Assembly: GCF_026240905.1 (NCBI RefSeq)
Contig: NZ_JAPEVI010000003.1
Location: forward strand, 3,906,001-3,970,000
DNA length: 64,000 nucleotides
Direction: 5' to 3'
Source of the DNA: Roseibium salinum
GTDB taxonomy: Bacteria > Pseudomonadota > Alphaproteobacteria > Rhizobiales > Stappiaceae
Shown here: piece by piece, positions 35,552 to 43,334 of the stretch
How the letters are laid out: the number at the start of each line of letters is the position of its first letter
How positions within the stretch are numbered: position 1 is the first letter of the stretch
Notes under the pieces: generated by a model
What the model saw: the letters and a program-made list of their open reading frames with translations, nothing else
Database searches by the model: none
Told to the model about the DNA's origin: nothing
Program-made: the position numbers and the translations under genes

Positions 35552-36073
35552 TCAGCCAGACTGGTTTGTGGAAAGACCTTCGTCGAGCAGATCTTCCACG
35601 AACCAGGCGGCAAACTGGTGACGGCCCGAGACCCCTGCCTTGGCATAGATCTTAGTCAACTGAGCGCGGACGGTGCCTTGCGCCGCCCCTCGCATCTGGG
35701 CAATCGTCGTGAGGTCGAGCCCCTTCAGGGCAAGCAGCCCCACATCGCGTTCAGCCGGGGTCAGGCCCCATTCCGTGAATTGGGTCTCGATGATCCCGGA
35801 CAATTCACCGCGCGCAGTGGCAAGCGCGCGTTCCTGGTATTGCATCCTGTGCATGGTGAGCTTGAGCTGCCAGCCCGCGAGGAAGATTCCCGAAATCAGG
35901 ACAAAGACGACAAACGCTTCCAGCAGCGAATGAGGACTGCCAAGGTCGTTCATCAAGTCCCAGAAGACGTCGCCGACGAAAAATGCGGCGGCGACGGATT
36001 GCAGCAACATGAAAGCGGAAAGGGCAGCGATCTGTCGCTGCCCAGGCTGAAGACCTGCTCGTTTCTGCTTCAT
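35552..36073 (-). CDS. Membrane-anchored LuxR-type HTH protein
   Basis: This 173-residue protein has two membrane segments near the N-terminus (about 17-36 and 52-70) joined by a short periplasmic loop. A linker helix follows, then a LuxR-type DNA-binding domain in the last 65 residues (LTPAERDVGLLALKGLDLTT through GTVRAQLTKIYAKAGV). No receiver domain is present, so the membrane part must carry the signal. Its ATG overlaps the stop of the cytochrome b561-like gene (ATGA). It is therefore probably a redox- or ligand-sensing regulator made together with that cytochrome. Confidence 0.85.
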   Translation of the reverse strand: MKQKRAGLQPGQRQIAALSAFMLLQSVAAAFFVGDVFWDLMNDLGSPHSLLEAFVVFVLISGIFLAGWQLKLTMHRMQYQERALATARGELSGIIETQFTEWGLTPAERDVGLLALKGLDLTTIAQMRGAAQGTVRAQLTKIYAKAGVSGRHQFAAWFVEDLLDEGLSTNQSG

Positions 36074-36705
36074 TGGTTCTTTGTCCGCCCGAAAATCATC
36101 GAGCGTACAAGATTGCGCCTCAGTGCACGGCTTTCAACCGCAACTCCGGCAACGTGAAGCAGCGCCAGGAAAAGCATCAGGTTCGCAGTCACTTCGTGCA
36201 CCTCCTCGACGACCTCGCCGAGGTCTTCATCACCTTCGCTGTCGTCCGCTCCGACAAGGACAGACCAGTCACCGGCGGCAACCGCCGCCTTTTCCTCGGC
36301 GATTGTAATCGGACTTTTCGCCTCCGTCATCACCAGGCCCGTCACGGTGACGACCGCCAGGCACGCCCAGAGCGCATAGGCCATCATCGCCCCGGCAGGG
36401 TTGTGAGATGGATACTCTCGCGGCCTGCCGCGAACGAGATCCACAAGGTGCGACAAGGCGGCGCGCGGGTCGGGTGGAAACGTGCTGAAGCGCGCTTCGG
36501 CCGGGCCCAGCAAGCCCCAGGCGAGGCGAAGCAGCAGCAGGCCCAATACGGCCCAGCCGATCCAGATGTGGATCGTGCCGCCGGGCTTGACGATGAGCCC
36601 GTTTGCAATGACCGCCGCCGCAATCAGCCAGTGGCTGATACGAACGAGTGGATCCCAGGAGGCAGGGGGCTCTTCGCCCCCGCGCCTCGTGGTGATTTGT
36701 TCCAC
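36070..36705 (-). CDS. Cytochrome b561-type diheme membrane protein
   Basis: The 211-residue protein has four membrane helices with candidate heme-ligand histidines in RISHWLIAAA, TIHIWIGWAVLG, VVEEVHEVTANL and ALLHVAGVAVES. An acidic insertion (DDSEGDEDLGEVVEEV) precedes the third pair. Such b-type cytochromes pass electrons between the quinone pool and a periplasmic partner. It is flanked in one operon by a PepSY-type periplasmic protein (10 bases upstream) and a membrane-bound LuxR regulator (4-base overlap). This suggests a self-regulated electron-transfer module. Confidence 0.9.
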   Translation of the reverse strand: MEQITTRRGGEEPPASWDPLVRISHWLIAAAVIANGLIVKPGGTIHIWIGWAVLGLLLLRLAWGLLGPAEARFSTFPPDPRAALSHLVDLVRGRPREYPSHNPAGAMMAYALWACLAVVTVTGLVMTEAKSPITIAEEKAAVAAGDWSVLVGADDSEGDEDLGEVVEEVHEVTANLMLFLALLHVAGVAVESRALRRNLVRSMIFGRTKNQ

Positions 36706-36715
36706 GCGGTCATGA

Positions 36716-36976
36716 TCAGTCGTCAGCCTTGATATTGGTGACCTTGCCGGACTTCGGGTCGATATAGACTTCCCACGCCTTTTTTTCTGCGTCGGTGCAT
36801 TTTGCCTCGATCTTTCCGTCTTCAGCCTCGAAACTCCTCACCGAGCACCCGGCTTGCTCAAGGGCGGCGGTTGCGTCGGTGGGATTCGTTCCGACGATGT
36901 CGCCAACGGCGGGCAACGCATTGGCTGCGGCGGGCGTGAGAACAAGGGCGAGTGCAACAAAGAGCTGCTTGGACAT
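36716..36976 (-). CDS. Small periplasmic PepSY-domain-like protein
   Basis: This is an 86-residue precursor with a signal peptide (MSKQLFVALALVLTPAAANA) and a mature part of about 65 residues. The mature part has the PepSY pattern of a helix followed by beta strands (KIEAKCTDAEKKAWEVYIDP, then GKVTNIKADD) and two Cys residues that could form a disulfide. The ATG at 36976 follows an AAAGGA site. It is the first gene of the PepSY / cytochrome b561 / LuxR unit. PepSY-cytochrome pairs are common, but the exact role is unknown. Confidence 0.85.
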   Translation of the reverse strand: MSKQLFVALALVLTPAAANALPAVGDIVGTNPTDATAALEQAGCSVRSFEAEDGKIEAKCTDAEKKAWEVYIDPKSGKVTNIKADD

Positions 36977-37272
36977 AGTGATTCCTTTCTTCCGGTTCCT
37001 GACGGACAGCCTCGCTGCCCATGAACGATGTCTGACGTCAAAAGGGGGAACCGTCGATTGAAGGAACGCTGACGTGGAGGCCCATAAGCAGATGCTTACA
37101 ACCTCCGAGCAGGTGACCTCAGGCCGGCTGTATTCAAAATCGGCCTGGTACCTATGCTGACGCCGACGTCTTTCCGTGCACCTTCGGCCTTGCCGACCAT
37201 TGCCGGAGCCCGGTGTTCGTGGCAATTGTGCAAACTGCGTTCGGGCGGCGACGCCGGCATCGGAGGTGTGAC

Positions 37273-38154
37273 TTGCAGAAAGCATCGGTTTTATCGCCGC
37301 AGGACAGCGCGGCAGGGATATTGTTGATGTGCGCGGGTGTTGCGTGTCTCAGCGTCAACGATGCTATCGCGAAGACGCTCACCGCAGGTTATTCGCCCGT
37401 TCAGATCCTGTTTCTGCGCAACGTCATTGCCCTGCCCGTCGCCTTGCTGATCGCGTTGAAGATGGGCGGTGCCGGCGAGCTTCGTTCCTATCGGCCGATG
37501 GTACATCTCATGCGCGGCATCCTGTGGATCTGCGCGACCATCCTGTTCTTCACGAGCATAAGATACCTGGGCCTGGCCGAGGCGACGGCGCTGGTTTTCG
37601 CCGCACCGCTTTTCATCACGGCGCTCTCGGCACTGTTTCTCGGCGACCATGTGGGCTGGCGGCGCTGGCTGGCGGTGCTCACGGGATTTGTCGGCGTGCT
37701 GATCGTTGTCCGGCCCGGCACCGAAACCTTCCAGCCTGTCTCCCTGATGCCCGTTGCGACGGCTTTCCTCTATTCGCTGCTCATGATCAGCGCCCGATGG
37801 GTTGATGGCCGCGAGAGTGTCTGGACGCTGCTGGTCTATCTGACGGGTATCAGCGTCGTGCTGAGCGTGTTCATCGCGCCATTCGTCTGGACGCCCGTGC
37901 GGGCCGGAGACCTTTGGCTGTTCGTCGCGATCGCCCTGTTCGGCACGGCGGGCATGACGCTGATGACGCAAGCCTTCCGTCTTGCCCCTGCCGTCGTGGT
38001 CGCACCCCTCGACTATACCGCCCTTTTGTGGGCGACGGCCCTGGGATGGCTCATCTGGAACGAGATCCCCGACACGGCCACTTTTATCGGTGCGGCCATT
38101 ATCATCGCGAGCGGCGTCTTCACGATCGTGCGGGAGCACAAGACGAACGAATGA
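37273..38154 (+). CDS. EamA/DMT-family inner-membrane transporter
   Basis: The 293-residue product has ten hydrophobic segments in two EamA halves. The first opens ILLMCAGVACLSVNDAIAKTL and the second VSLMPVATAFLYSLLMISARW. I chose a TTG start at 37273 because a GGAGG (37262-37266) stands six bases ahead; the longer frame from 37213 has a basic non-membrane leader. DMT transporters export amino acids, nucleotides or drugs, so the substrate is unknown. It is divergent from the PepSY operon, with a 296-base gap without other genes. Confidence 0.88.
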   Translation: MQKASVLSPQDSAAGILLMCAGVACLSVNDAIAKTLTAGYSPVQILFLRNVIALPVALLIALKMGGAGELRSYRPMVHLMRGILWICATILFFTSIRYLGLAEATALVFAAPLFITALSALFLGDHVGWRRWLAVLTGFVGVLIVVRPGTETFQPVSLMPVATAFLYSLLMISARWVDGRESVWTLLVYLTGISVVLSVFIAPFVWTPVRAGDLWLFVAIALFGTAGMTLMTQAFRLAPAVVVAPLDYTALLWATALGWLIWNEIPDTATFIGAAIIIASGVFTIVREHKTNE

Positions 38155-38194
38155 TGTCCGTGCCCCCTGGTAGATCGGTGCCGAGGCGGCTTTG

Positions 38195-38785
38195 TCAGCG
38201 GGCGTGATGCTCGCAGGTGACATTGGGATTGAAGGGCATCAGGTCACCGCTGGGATTTTCACGAAACAGCCAGACGTGCTGGTCGTAATGCGGCATGAAG
38301 CCATGTGCCTCATCTGCATCGGTGTCCGCCAGATCCGCCATATGCTCCCAGGGCCGGCCATTCAGGATCGGCGGCCCATCGTGTCCGGCTTCTCGCCAGG
38401 CTTTCTCAAATACGAGGTTTTCAACGCCCACAAGCTGCAACGACCCGTCCGCTTGCGGCTCGTAAAGCAGAGCTGCGGGTTTCATGAAGTCCGTGTGTGT
38501 GCTCATTCCGTCGACACGAGGCTTGTCCCCGGTGATCTGCAGAACCGCCGGGTTCAGGTAATGGATCCCCATGGCACCCCATTCCACAGGCAATCCCTCG
38601 GCCGCAGCATCAATGCAATGTCCCGAGGGGTCCGGAATGTATCCGTCAGCGAGGGCCAGGTTGACATCCATGTATTTTTCGGCCGCCGCACGGAGGGTGT
38701 CCAGGTCGTAGTCGTCGGCCACCGCCGGCATGCTCACGCCAATTCCCATCGCCAAGGCAAGCTGTAACGCATATACGCTTTTCAT
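38195..38785 (-). CDS. Exported hypothetical protein
   Basis: The 196-residue precursor has a clear signal peptide (MKSVYALQLALAMGIGVSMP, cleaved after AVA). The mature domain is of a widespread uncharacterised type. Its markers are MGIHYLNPAVLQ, PAALLYEPQADGSLQLVGVE, and a terminal HVWLFRENPSGDLMPFNP followed by a Cys. The pattern of conserved His residues suggests metal binding, but no activity is known. A 14-bp palindrome CTCGCAGCTGCGAG (38810-38823) stands 25 bases upstream and could be an operator. Confidence 0.8.
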   Translation of the reverse strand: MKSVYALQLALAMGIGVSMPAVADDYDLDTLRAAAEKYMDVNLALADGYIPDPSGHCIDAAAEGLPVEWGAMGIHYLNPAVLQITGDKPRVDGMSTHTDFMKPAALLYEPQADGSLQLVGVENLVFEKAWREAGHDGPPILNGRPWEHMADLADTDADEAHGFMPHYDQHVWLFRENPSGDLMPFNPNVTCEHHAR

Positions 38786-39214
38786 GGTGTTTTCTCCAGG
38801 TCGCGGAGTGCTCGCAGCTGCGAGTGTCCAGTAACCGTGCCGCAACAAGACGAGAATACCACGGAATACTGCTGCGATCGCAATAAAGCGGCCACAGATG
38901 TAAGATGTGATTTCACAACCAGCAGTTCATGACCTGGCGACGCGGTTCTTGTTCTTCTTGCGAGCGCGATATCACGCCTCTAGCGGGGGCCGGGAGCGCC
39001 CGGAATTGCTGCACTCGTCAGGCAACCGATCCGCCACGTCGACTGCCGACCAAGTCCATCGCCAAGGGAGCAGCCAGTTTTCCTCCGTTTCCGCAATGGG
39101 GACCCACGTGTGGACGCCTGCAGGGAATCCAGACCCACCTAGGGCGCGCATTGGCTCGCGCAATAAAAAACCCCGCCGGAGCGGGGTTTTTGAATTCGGG
39201 TGGCAACAACCGGT
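38786..39214. other. Intergenic region
   Basis: These 429 bases contain the operator-like palindrome at 38810-38823 and the infC terminator at 39164-39191. I see no gene between them. Confidence 0.6.
39164..39191 (-). terminator. Rho-independent terminator of infC (bidirectional type)
   Basis: CCCCGC-CGGA-GCGGGG is flanked by an A-run (39164-39170) and a T-run (39187-39191), so it can stop transcription from either side. It lies 24 bases beyond the infC stop. Confidence 0.9.
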
Positions 39215-39754
39215 TTACTTGATCGGTGCCAGCACCATCACCATCTGGCGGCCTTCCAGCTTTGGGGAAGACTCGACCTTGGCAATATCGGACGTTTCAT
39301 CACGCACCTTGTTGAGGAGGTTCATCCCCAGATCCTGGTGCGCCATTTCCCTGCCCCGGAAACGGAGCGTGACCTTCACCTTGTCACCTTCGTTGAAGAA
39401 GCGCAGCATGCTCTTCATCTTCACTTCATAGTCATGCGTGTCGATGTTCGGACGCATCTTGATCTCCTTGATCTCGACGGTCTTCTGCTTCTTCTTGGCT
39501 TCTGCGGCTTTTTTCTGCGCCTGGTACTTGTACCGGCCATAGTCCATGATCTTGCAGACCGGCGGATTGGCATTCGGCTGGATCTCGACAAGATCCATAC
39601 CAGCACCCATGGCGATTTCCATCGCTTCTTCGCTCGGTACGACGCCACGGTTGGCGCCTTCATGATCGATCAACTGGACTTCGCGGACGCGAATTTCGTG
39701 GTTAGTGCGTGGGCCTTCCTTCGTGGGAGGCGGGGCGCGGAACGGACGGCGAAT
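39215..39754 (-). CDS. infC: Translation initiation factor IF-3
   Basis: IF-3 binds the 30S subunit and checks start-codon pairing. The 179-residue product shows the N-terminal [20 protein letters not shown] and the basic linker with [17 protein letters not shown]. The C-terminal [19 protein letters not shown] is the IF-3 signature. The start is an ATT at 39752-39754, preceded nine bases upstream by GAGGAG. Use of ATT or similar rare starts lets IF-3 repress its own synthesis in other bacteria, and the size agrees with this start. The longer open frame upstream lacks IF-3 similarity. Confidence 0.95.
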   Translation of the reverse strand: MRRPFRAPPPTKEGPRTNHEIRVREVQLIDHEGANRGVVPSEEAMEIAMGAGMDLVEIQPNANPPVCKIMDYGRYKYQAQKKAAEAKKKQKTVEIKEIKMRPNIDTHDYEVKMKSMLRFFNEGDKVKVTLRFRGREMAHQDLGMNLLNKVRDETSDIAKVESSPKLEGRQMVMVLAPIK

Positions 39755-40059
39755 GGTCGCAATCTCCTCTTTCGTTTCTATTTTTGCGCTAGGGTTTGGC
39801 TCTCTGCATACACATGTAACCTCGGAACCCATGTACCAAGGTTTTTTGAATATGCATGCCCTAACGCCGTGTTGTAAGCTCCTGCGAAACCGGCAAAAAG
39901 TCAACCGAAATCCGTGGTTCCCGCATGGGGCGGGTCGCTTTTGCGCACCGGCGTGGTCTTCGTCGCGAGGGGCCGGGCTTGCAATTCAGGCGGCGATCCC
40001 ATGTATGGGACGGATGTTTGCGACACACAGGTTCAAGTGATTTCAGGGAAGGGTCCGGT
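39755..40059. other. infC leader and divergent intergenic region
   Basis: The 305 bases upstream of infC carry its leader; a TTGACT at about 39899-39904 (minus strand) could be a -35 element. No gene is recognised. rpmI/rplT are not next to infC here. Confidence 0.4.
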
Positions 40060-40509
40060 TTGGACGGCGGAAAACTTCTGTTTCAACTCTTCAAGATCGT
40101 GTGCGGTTTCATTGCCGGTCTCATCGCTGCGGGCGTCTTTCTTGCGTGGGGCTTTTTTCTGCCCGGGCCTCCGGATCAGGATCCCGTCGTCTTCGCAACA
40201 GCGGTCGGATCGGGTCTCGTCGGCGCCAGCGTGATCGGCGCTGCCGCCCTGGTGCCGGCAACGGTCGTAATCGTCATTGCCGAAATCGCGCGCTTGCGGG
40301 GCTTGATCTTTCACGTCGCGGCGGCAGGAGCAATCGCCTTCCTGCTCTGGACGCTCGGGCCGGAGGGGGCGTCAGCAAATGCCGGGGAACTGCGCCCCGG
40401 AAGCGCGGTCGCCCTGGCGGCGGGGTTTCTGGCCGGTGCGGTCTACTGGCTGATCGCGGGCCGGACATCGGGCTCCTGGCAAGCCAATTCCGCTCACAAG
40501 AGCGGCTGA
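40060..40509 (+). CDS. Small four-helix membrane protein, unknown
   Basis: The 149-residue protein has four hydrophobic segments (about 10-30, 43-70, 78-93, 112-130) and short polar ends. I do not recognise the family. I favour a TTG start at 40060 because AGGGAAGGG lies 6-15 bases ahead and the membrane segment begins soon after; the longer frame adds a basic non-membrane leader. It is a lone plus-strand gene converging on the YkvA-type gene, 12 bases away. Confidence 0.6.
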   Translation: MDGGKLLFQLFKIVCGFIAGLIAAGVFLAWGFFLPGPPDQDPVVFATAVGSGLVGASVIGAAALVPATVVIVIAEIARLRGLIFHVAAAGAIAFLLWTLGPEGASANAGELRPGSAVALAAGFLAGAVYWLIAGRTSGSWQANSAHKSG

Positions 40510-40521
40510 ACCCTTCGGGCT

Positions 40522-40896
40522 TTAGAGTTCTCCGGTGTCCAGTGCGTCGCGGGCGGCCTGGTAGTGGTCCTCGCGCATGTGACTGCGCAGCATGGCAATG
40601 GCGGCCAGGAGGACGGTCGCATCGTCGCCGAAGCCGATACCGACCAGAATGTCCGGGATCGTGTCGAGCGGCAGCACGAAATAGGCAAGGGCCCCCAGCA
40701 GCGCGGCGCGCAGCTTGGTCGGTGTCGCCGGGTCCATCGCGCAGTAATATGCGGCGACCACATCTTCCATGAACGGAATCTGCCGGGCCGCCTTGCGGGC
40801 TGTCGCAAGCAGTTTTGTCCGGATAGTCCGTTTCTGCTTTTCTTCCGGGCCGAGGATTTCAGGATCGAATCCAAGGTCTTCAAACGTCGTTGCCAT
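40522..40896 (-). CDS. YkvA/DUF1232-family protein
   Basis: This is a 124-residue protein with the DUF1232 core: a polar helix, then FMEDVVAAYYCAMDPATP-like residues, and the diagnostic FVLPLDTIPDILVGIGFGDDA segment (hydrophobic, with Pro-Asp). Members are membrane-associated and of unknown function. The ATG at 40896 has GGGGAGA upstream. It is the last gene on the minus strand of the small envelope and stress cluster and lies 102 bases after the preceding gene. Confidence 0.88.
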   Translation of the reverse strand: MATTFEDLGFDPEILGPEEKQKRTIRTKLLATARKAARQIPFMEDVVAAYYCAMDPATPTKLRAALLGALAYFVLPLDTIPDILVGIGFGDDATVLLAAIAMLRSHMREDHYQAARDALDTGEL

Positions 40897-40998
40897 GAAT
40901 CTCCCCTCGGCTTCCGTTTCGGCCGTCCGCGTGCGGCCAGTATTCAACATAAGGTCGGTGAGGCCGGGCTTCAATATTTGCGGGTTCGTATGCCAGTA

Positions 40999-41250
40999 CT
41001 AAAGCGTTGCGGAGTTCTTCTCGTCCGCATCCATGAGTTCATGGTGACCGAGCTTTTCCAGCGCGCGATCGATTTCCCTGAGGCCGGAAGTACTCTGCTC
41101 GTCGGTGGTCATGCCGCCTGCTTCGGTTTCGACCCGCTGCAATGCGCGCACATCCTCTCGCATGGTCAGGAGCTCGGCGATCCGTTCGTCCTTGCTGCGT
41201 GACTTGTCCTTCAGTATGTCGGCTATCTGTTTCCGGATCCGACTGGTCAT
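40999..41250 (-). CDS. Small charged helical protein
   Basis: The 83-residue product is highly charged and almost fully helical (SRIRKQIADILKDKSRSKDE and then DRALEKLGHHELMDAD), with no signal peptide or known motif. Start 41250 follows a GAGGAGA ribosome site. The stop of the PRC-barrel gene lies 11 bases upstream, so the two are probably one transcript from the EcfG-type promoter at 41827-41852. A stress role is inferred from that only. Confidence 0.75.
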   Translation of the reverse strand: MTSRIRKQIADILKDKSRSKDERIAELLTMREDVRALQRVETEAGGMTTDEQSTSGLREIDRALEKLGHHELMDADEKNSATL

Positions 41251-41261
41251 GATCTTTCTCC

Positions 41262-41735
41262 TCAATTGTTCGTCGTGTCGCCCGTCTCGCCGGGGCCTTG
41301 CCTCACGAGCAGGGACTCCGGGTTCACCCTGAAAACCTGCTCGTCATAGTCGGGTGCGGTGTTCAGCATCTCGTCGGTGGCGGACGAGTAGATGTGCAAG
41401 GTACCGATCTCGTCCTTGTAGATCTCCAGCCCGTCCGCGGCGAAAGTCACCCGCCTTGCGTTGAGTCCGAGGAAACCGCCGATATCGACGACATATGCCA
41501 TTATCTTCTGTTCGTTGGGGCCGAGAAGGACGTCGCTGACTTTGCCGACCTGCTCCTGGTTCGCGCCCATGACGGCAGTGCCGAGCAATTCGGCGGCGGA
41601 CACGGGTTTCTGATCGTCGGAAACCGATCCACCCTTGGCCTCGCCTCTCCGATCTGCCTGGGTCTCCTGCGCACCGGCGGCCCCTGCAGCCATCGCGGCA
41701 GTCAAGGCAAGCACTACAAGAAGCTTTCGGATCAT
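41262..41735 (-). CDS. Periplasmic PRC-barrel-domain protein
   Basis: The 157-residue precursor has a signal peptide (MIRKLLVVLALTAAMAAGAAGA). A PRC-barrel follows: AAELLGTAVMGANQEQVGKV, the strand KIMAYVVDIGGFLGL, then RVTFAADGLEI. Many alphaproteobacteria carry such exported PRC-barrel proteins among osmotic and general-stress genes. A GGAAC-N17-CGTT promoter points at this gene from 41827-41852. It is followed by the small charged protein in the same transcript. Confidence 0.9.
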   Translation of the reverse strand: MIRKLLVVLALTAAMAAGAAGAQETQADRRGEAKGGSVSDDQKPVSAAELLGTAVMGANQEQVGKVSDVLLGPNEQKIMAYVVDIGGFLGLNARRVTFAADGLEIYKDEIGTLHIYSSATDEMLNTAPDYDEQVFRVNPESLLVRQGPGETGDTTNN

Positions 41736-41826
41736 GGTTCGCCGTCCTGTCGTCTGTTCGCGCGGAACAGCACAGTCTAGTGCGCAATGAAGGCCAATAT
41801 GTGCGTCGAAGTCCGCTCACCGGGAA

Positions 41827-41852
41827 AACGGTCTGGTCCGGGATTAAGTTCC
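41827..41852 (-). promoter_or_regulatory. EcfG-type general-stress promoter upstream of the PRC-barrel gene
   Basis: On the minus strand the sequence is GGAAC, 17 bases, CGTT, matching the alphaproteobacterial EcfG consensus GGAAC-N16/17-CGTT. The transcription start would be about 85 bases before the PRC-barrel ATG. Confidence 0.75.
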
Positions 41853-41935
41853 TGACAGGCCACTCACAAATTCCGGCGCGTGGCGCCGCCGTCGCTCGCG
41901 AAAATGCCTTCCGTTCCGGCAAAATGGCGGATGGT

Positions 41936-41960
41936 GGAACTTCTGACGTTCGTTTCCGTT
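41936..41960 (+). promoter_or_regulatory. EcfG-type general-stress promoter upstream of the glycine-zipper lipoprotein
   Basis: GGAAC (41936-41940), a 16-base spacer and CGTT (41957-41960) match the EcfG consensus exactly. The ATG of the lipoprotein gene is 31 bases downstream, leaving a short leader with GGGAGA. Confidence 0.85.
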
Positions 41961-41991
41961 GTCTCCCAGGATGAACAAGGGAGAGTATAAC

Positions 41992-42240
41992 ATGTTCAGA
42001 GTTATTTTGATCGCAATTGCCCTCATCGGCCTGACCGCCTGCAACAATACGCAAAAGGGTGCCGTGATCGGCGGCGCGTCCGGTGCGGCAATCGGTGCGG
42101 CGACGACAGGTGAAGCCAGCGGTGCATTGGTCGGCGGCGCTGTCGGCGCGGCTGCCGGTGCTCTTATCGGCAGGGCGACCGAACCGGGCAAATGCGTCTA
42201 CCGCGATGCCTATGGACGCGAATACATTGCGAACTGCTGA
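41992..42240 (+). CDS. Small glycine-zipper lipoprotein
   Basis: The 82-residue precursor has a lipoprotein signal (MFRVILIAIALIGLTAC; lipobox L-T-A-C, mature Cys17). A glycine-zipper region of about 40 residues follows (GAVIGGASGAAIGAATTGEA and GGAVGAAAGALIG), typical of osmotically induced OsmB-like proteins. The end CVYRDAYGREYIANC holds two Cys. An EcfG promoter stands directly upstream. It is presumably an outer- or inner-membrane stress lipoprotein. Confidence 0.88.
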   Translation: MFRVILIAIALIGLTACNNTQKGAVIGGASGAAIGAATTGEASGALVGGAVGAAAGALIGRATEPGKCVYRDAYGREYIANC

Positions 42241-42435
42241 AACCAACCGCATTCGGGCCGAGGTGCCTGAATGCGGAAACTTGTCTGCGTTGAGAATCGT
42301 GGGGCCGGGTCGGCCCCTCGTTTGACGGCGATCAGCACATCCTGGAGGGATGCGCCACCTGACCGGTCGGGCCGGTCAACCGGCAGACCTGTGCCGGTCT
42401 GACGGGACTGATCGCCGGCGATGGCGGGGGGCGGA

Positions 42436-42596
42436 TCAGTACGCCGTCAACAAGAGCGCTACGATCAGCGCCAGAATGGCGCCAGAATGGCTCCGGAAAG
42501 CCCGAAACCCAGAAAGTAACGCGCTTTGTCGTCCCGGGCGGGATCAATCGTGTCAGCCGATCTGTCTCTTTCGTGCGAATATTCGTGATACCTCAT
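42436..42596 (-). pseudogene. Tiny single-helix membrane protein broken by an 11-bp tandem duplication
   Basis: From an ATG at 42596 (TGAGG upstream) the frame reads MRYHEYSHERDRSADTIDPA, then RDDKARYFLGFGLSGAILA, a membrane helix beginning. There an 11-base direct duplication (GCGCCAGAATG twice on the plus strand, 42468-42489) shifts the frame and gives PFWR-stop at 42465. Removing one copy restores GAILALIVALLLTAY-stop at 42436, a sensible 49-residue single-pass protein. A general-stress promoter lies upstream. The present product would be 43 residues with a damaged helix. Confidence 0.6.
42468..42489. repeat. 11-bp direct tandem duplication
   Basis: GCGCCAGAATG occurs twice head to tail. 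Because 11 is not a multiple of three it shifts the frame of the small gene it lies in. This looks like a recent slippage event. Confidence 0.9.
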
Positions 42597-42667
42597 ATCT
42601 GCCTCACTCGAGATTTTAAACGAACCCCGTGCATGGCCTCCCGCGTTTGCGGCCTTTTCCCGAAACG

Positions 42668-42693
42668 AACGGATCGGGCGGGAAAAGGGTTCC
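42668..42693 (-). promoter_or_regulatory. EcfG-type promoter upstream of the tiny membrane-protein gene
   Basis: On the minus strand: GGAAC, 17 bases, CGTT. The start codon of the small gene is about 70 bases downstream. The promoter is just beyond the end of the host-attachment-family gene. Confidence 0.65.
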
Positions 42694-42719
42694 TGCGGCG
42701 TTTCGCCCGACCTGCCGGT

Positions 42720-43175
42720 TCAGGGCGTTTGAAGAATAAGCTTCTCGATCTTGTCGACCGGATGGTTGGTCAGATCCTTGTCGATCTCGGCGACCACCTT
42801 GTCGGCAACTTCCTTGTGCAGTTCCTTGCGGACCTTGCCGAGCACCGCCGGCGCGGCTACGAGCACGATCTCGCTGAAGTCGCCCTTGTGCGCACGCTTG
42901 TAGAGGGTTTCCGCCAGTTCCGTGGCGAACTTGTCTTCCTCGAACTGGTGCCAGTCCGTTTCCGACACGGCACTGCGGTGAACTTGCGGACCGTCATTGA
43001 ACCGGCCCGGCCGGTCGGTCAGCTGGTCCCGGTTCGCGGGATTTTCCTGCTCTTCCTTTTTGAAAACTTCGAGGTTCGGAAACACTTCGTCACCTGCGTT
43101 GCGCAGAAAGAGTGCCTTCGATCCGTCGGCAATGACGACCCAACCGTCGTGCTTCAACCGGATTGCCTGATGCAT
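42720..43175 (-). CDS. Host-attachment-family protein (AtsE/PF10116-like)
   Basis: The 151-residue soluble protein matches the 'protein required for attachment to host cells' family. It has WVVIADGSKALFLRNAGDEV, the EEQENPANRDQLTDRPGR segment, and the C-terminal FSEIVLVAAPAVLGKVRKEL. The family resembles archaeal release-factor-like folds and was named from an Agrobacterium attachment locus; its biochemical role is unknown. The ATG at 43175 starts MHQAIRLKHDG. An EcfG promoter (43229-43253) lies 54 bases upstream, so it is probably stress-induced. Confidence 0.88.
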   Translation of the reverse strand: MHQAIRLKHDGWVVIADGSKALFLRNAGDEVFPNLEVFKKEEQENPANRDQLTDRPGRFNDGPQVHRSAVSETDWHQFEEDKFATELAETLYKRAHKGDFSEIVLVAAPAVLGKVRKELHKEVADKVVAEIDKDLTNHPVDKIEKLILQTP

Positions 43176-43228
43176 GAACCAATCTCCTCGTCTTGCCAGT
43201 CCCGTGTGGTCCACGGGTGCATCTGGTC

Positions 43229-43253
43229 AACGGTCCAGCCAAGGATCTGTTCC
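43229..43253 (-). promoter_or_regulatory. EcfG-type promoter upstream of the host-attachment-family gene
   Basis: On the minus strand: GGAAC (43253-43249), 16 bases, CGTT (43232-43229), an exact consensus match correctly oriented and spaced for the gene starting at 43175. Confidence 0.8.
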
Positions 43254-43334
43254 TTGTTTCGGAACGGTTGTGAGCTGCAGAGGAACAAAAACGTTGCCAT
43301 GGCTGTTTCTTTTCCGGAGAGGAAACCTCTGGCA

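Larger units (their letters stand above)
42241..42719. other. Intergenic region containing a tiny broken gene
   Basis: These 479 bases lie between the lipoprotein gene and the host-attachment-family gene. They hold the small minus-strand gene at 42436-42596 and its EcfG-type promoter; the rest (42241-42435) shows nothing I can name beyond GC-rich inverted segments. Confidence 0.55.

Noticed and set aside
43261..43300. GGAAC motifs ahead of the MgtC/SapB gene as a fifth EcfG promoter
   Set aside because: Neither GGAAC has a CGTT at a 16-17 base distance.
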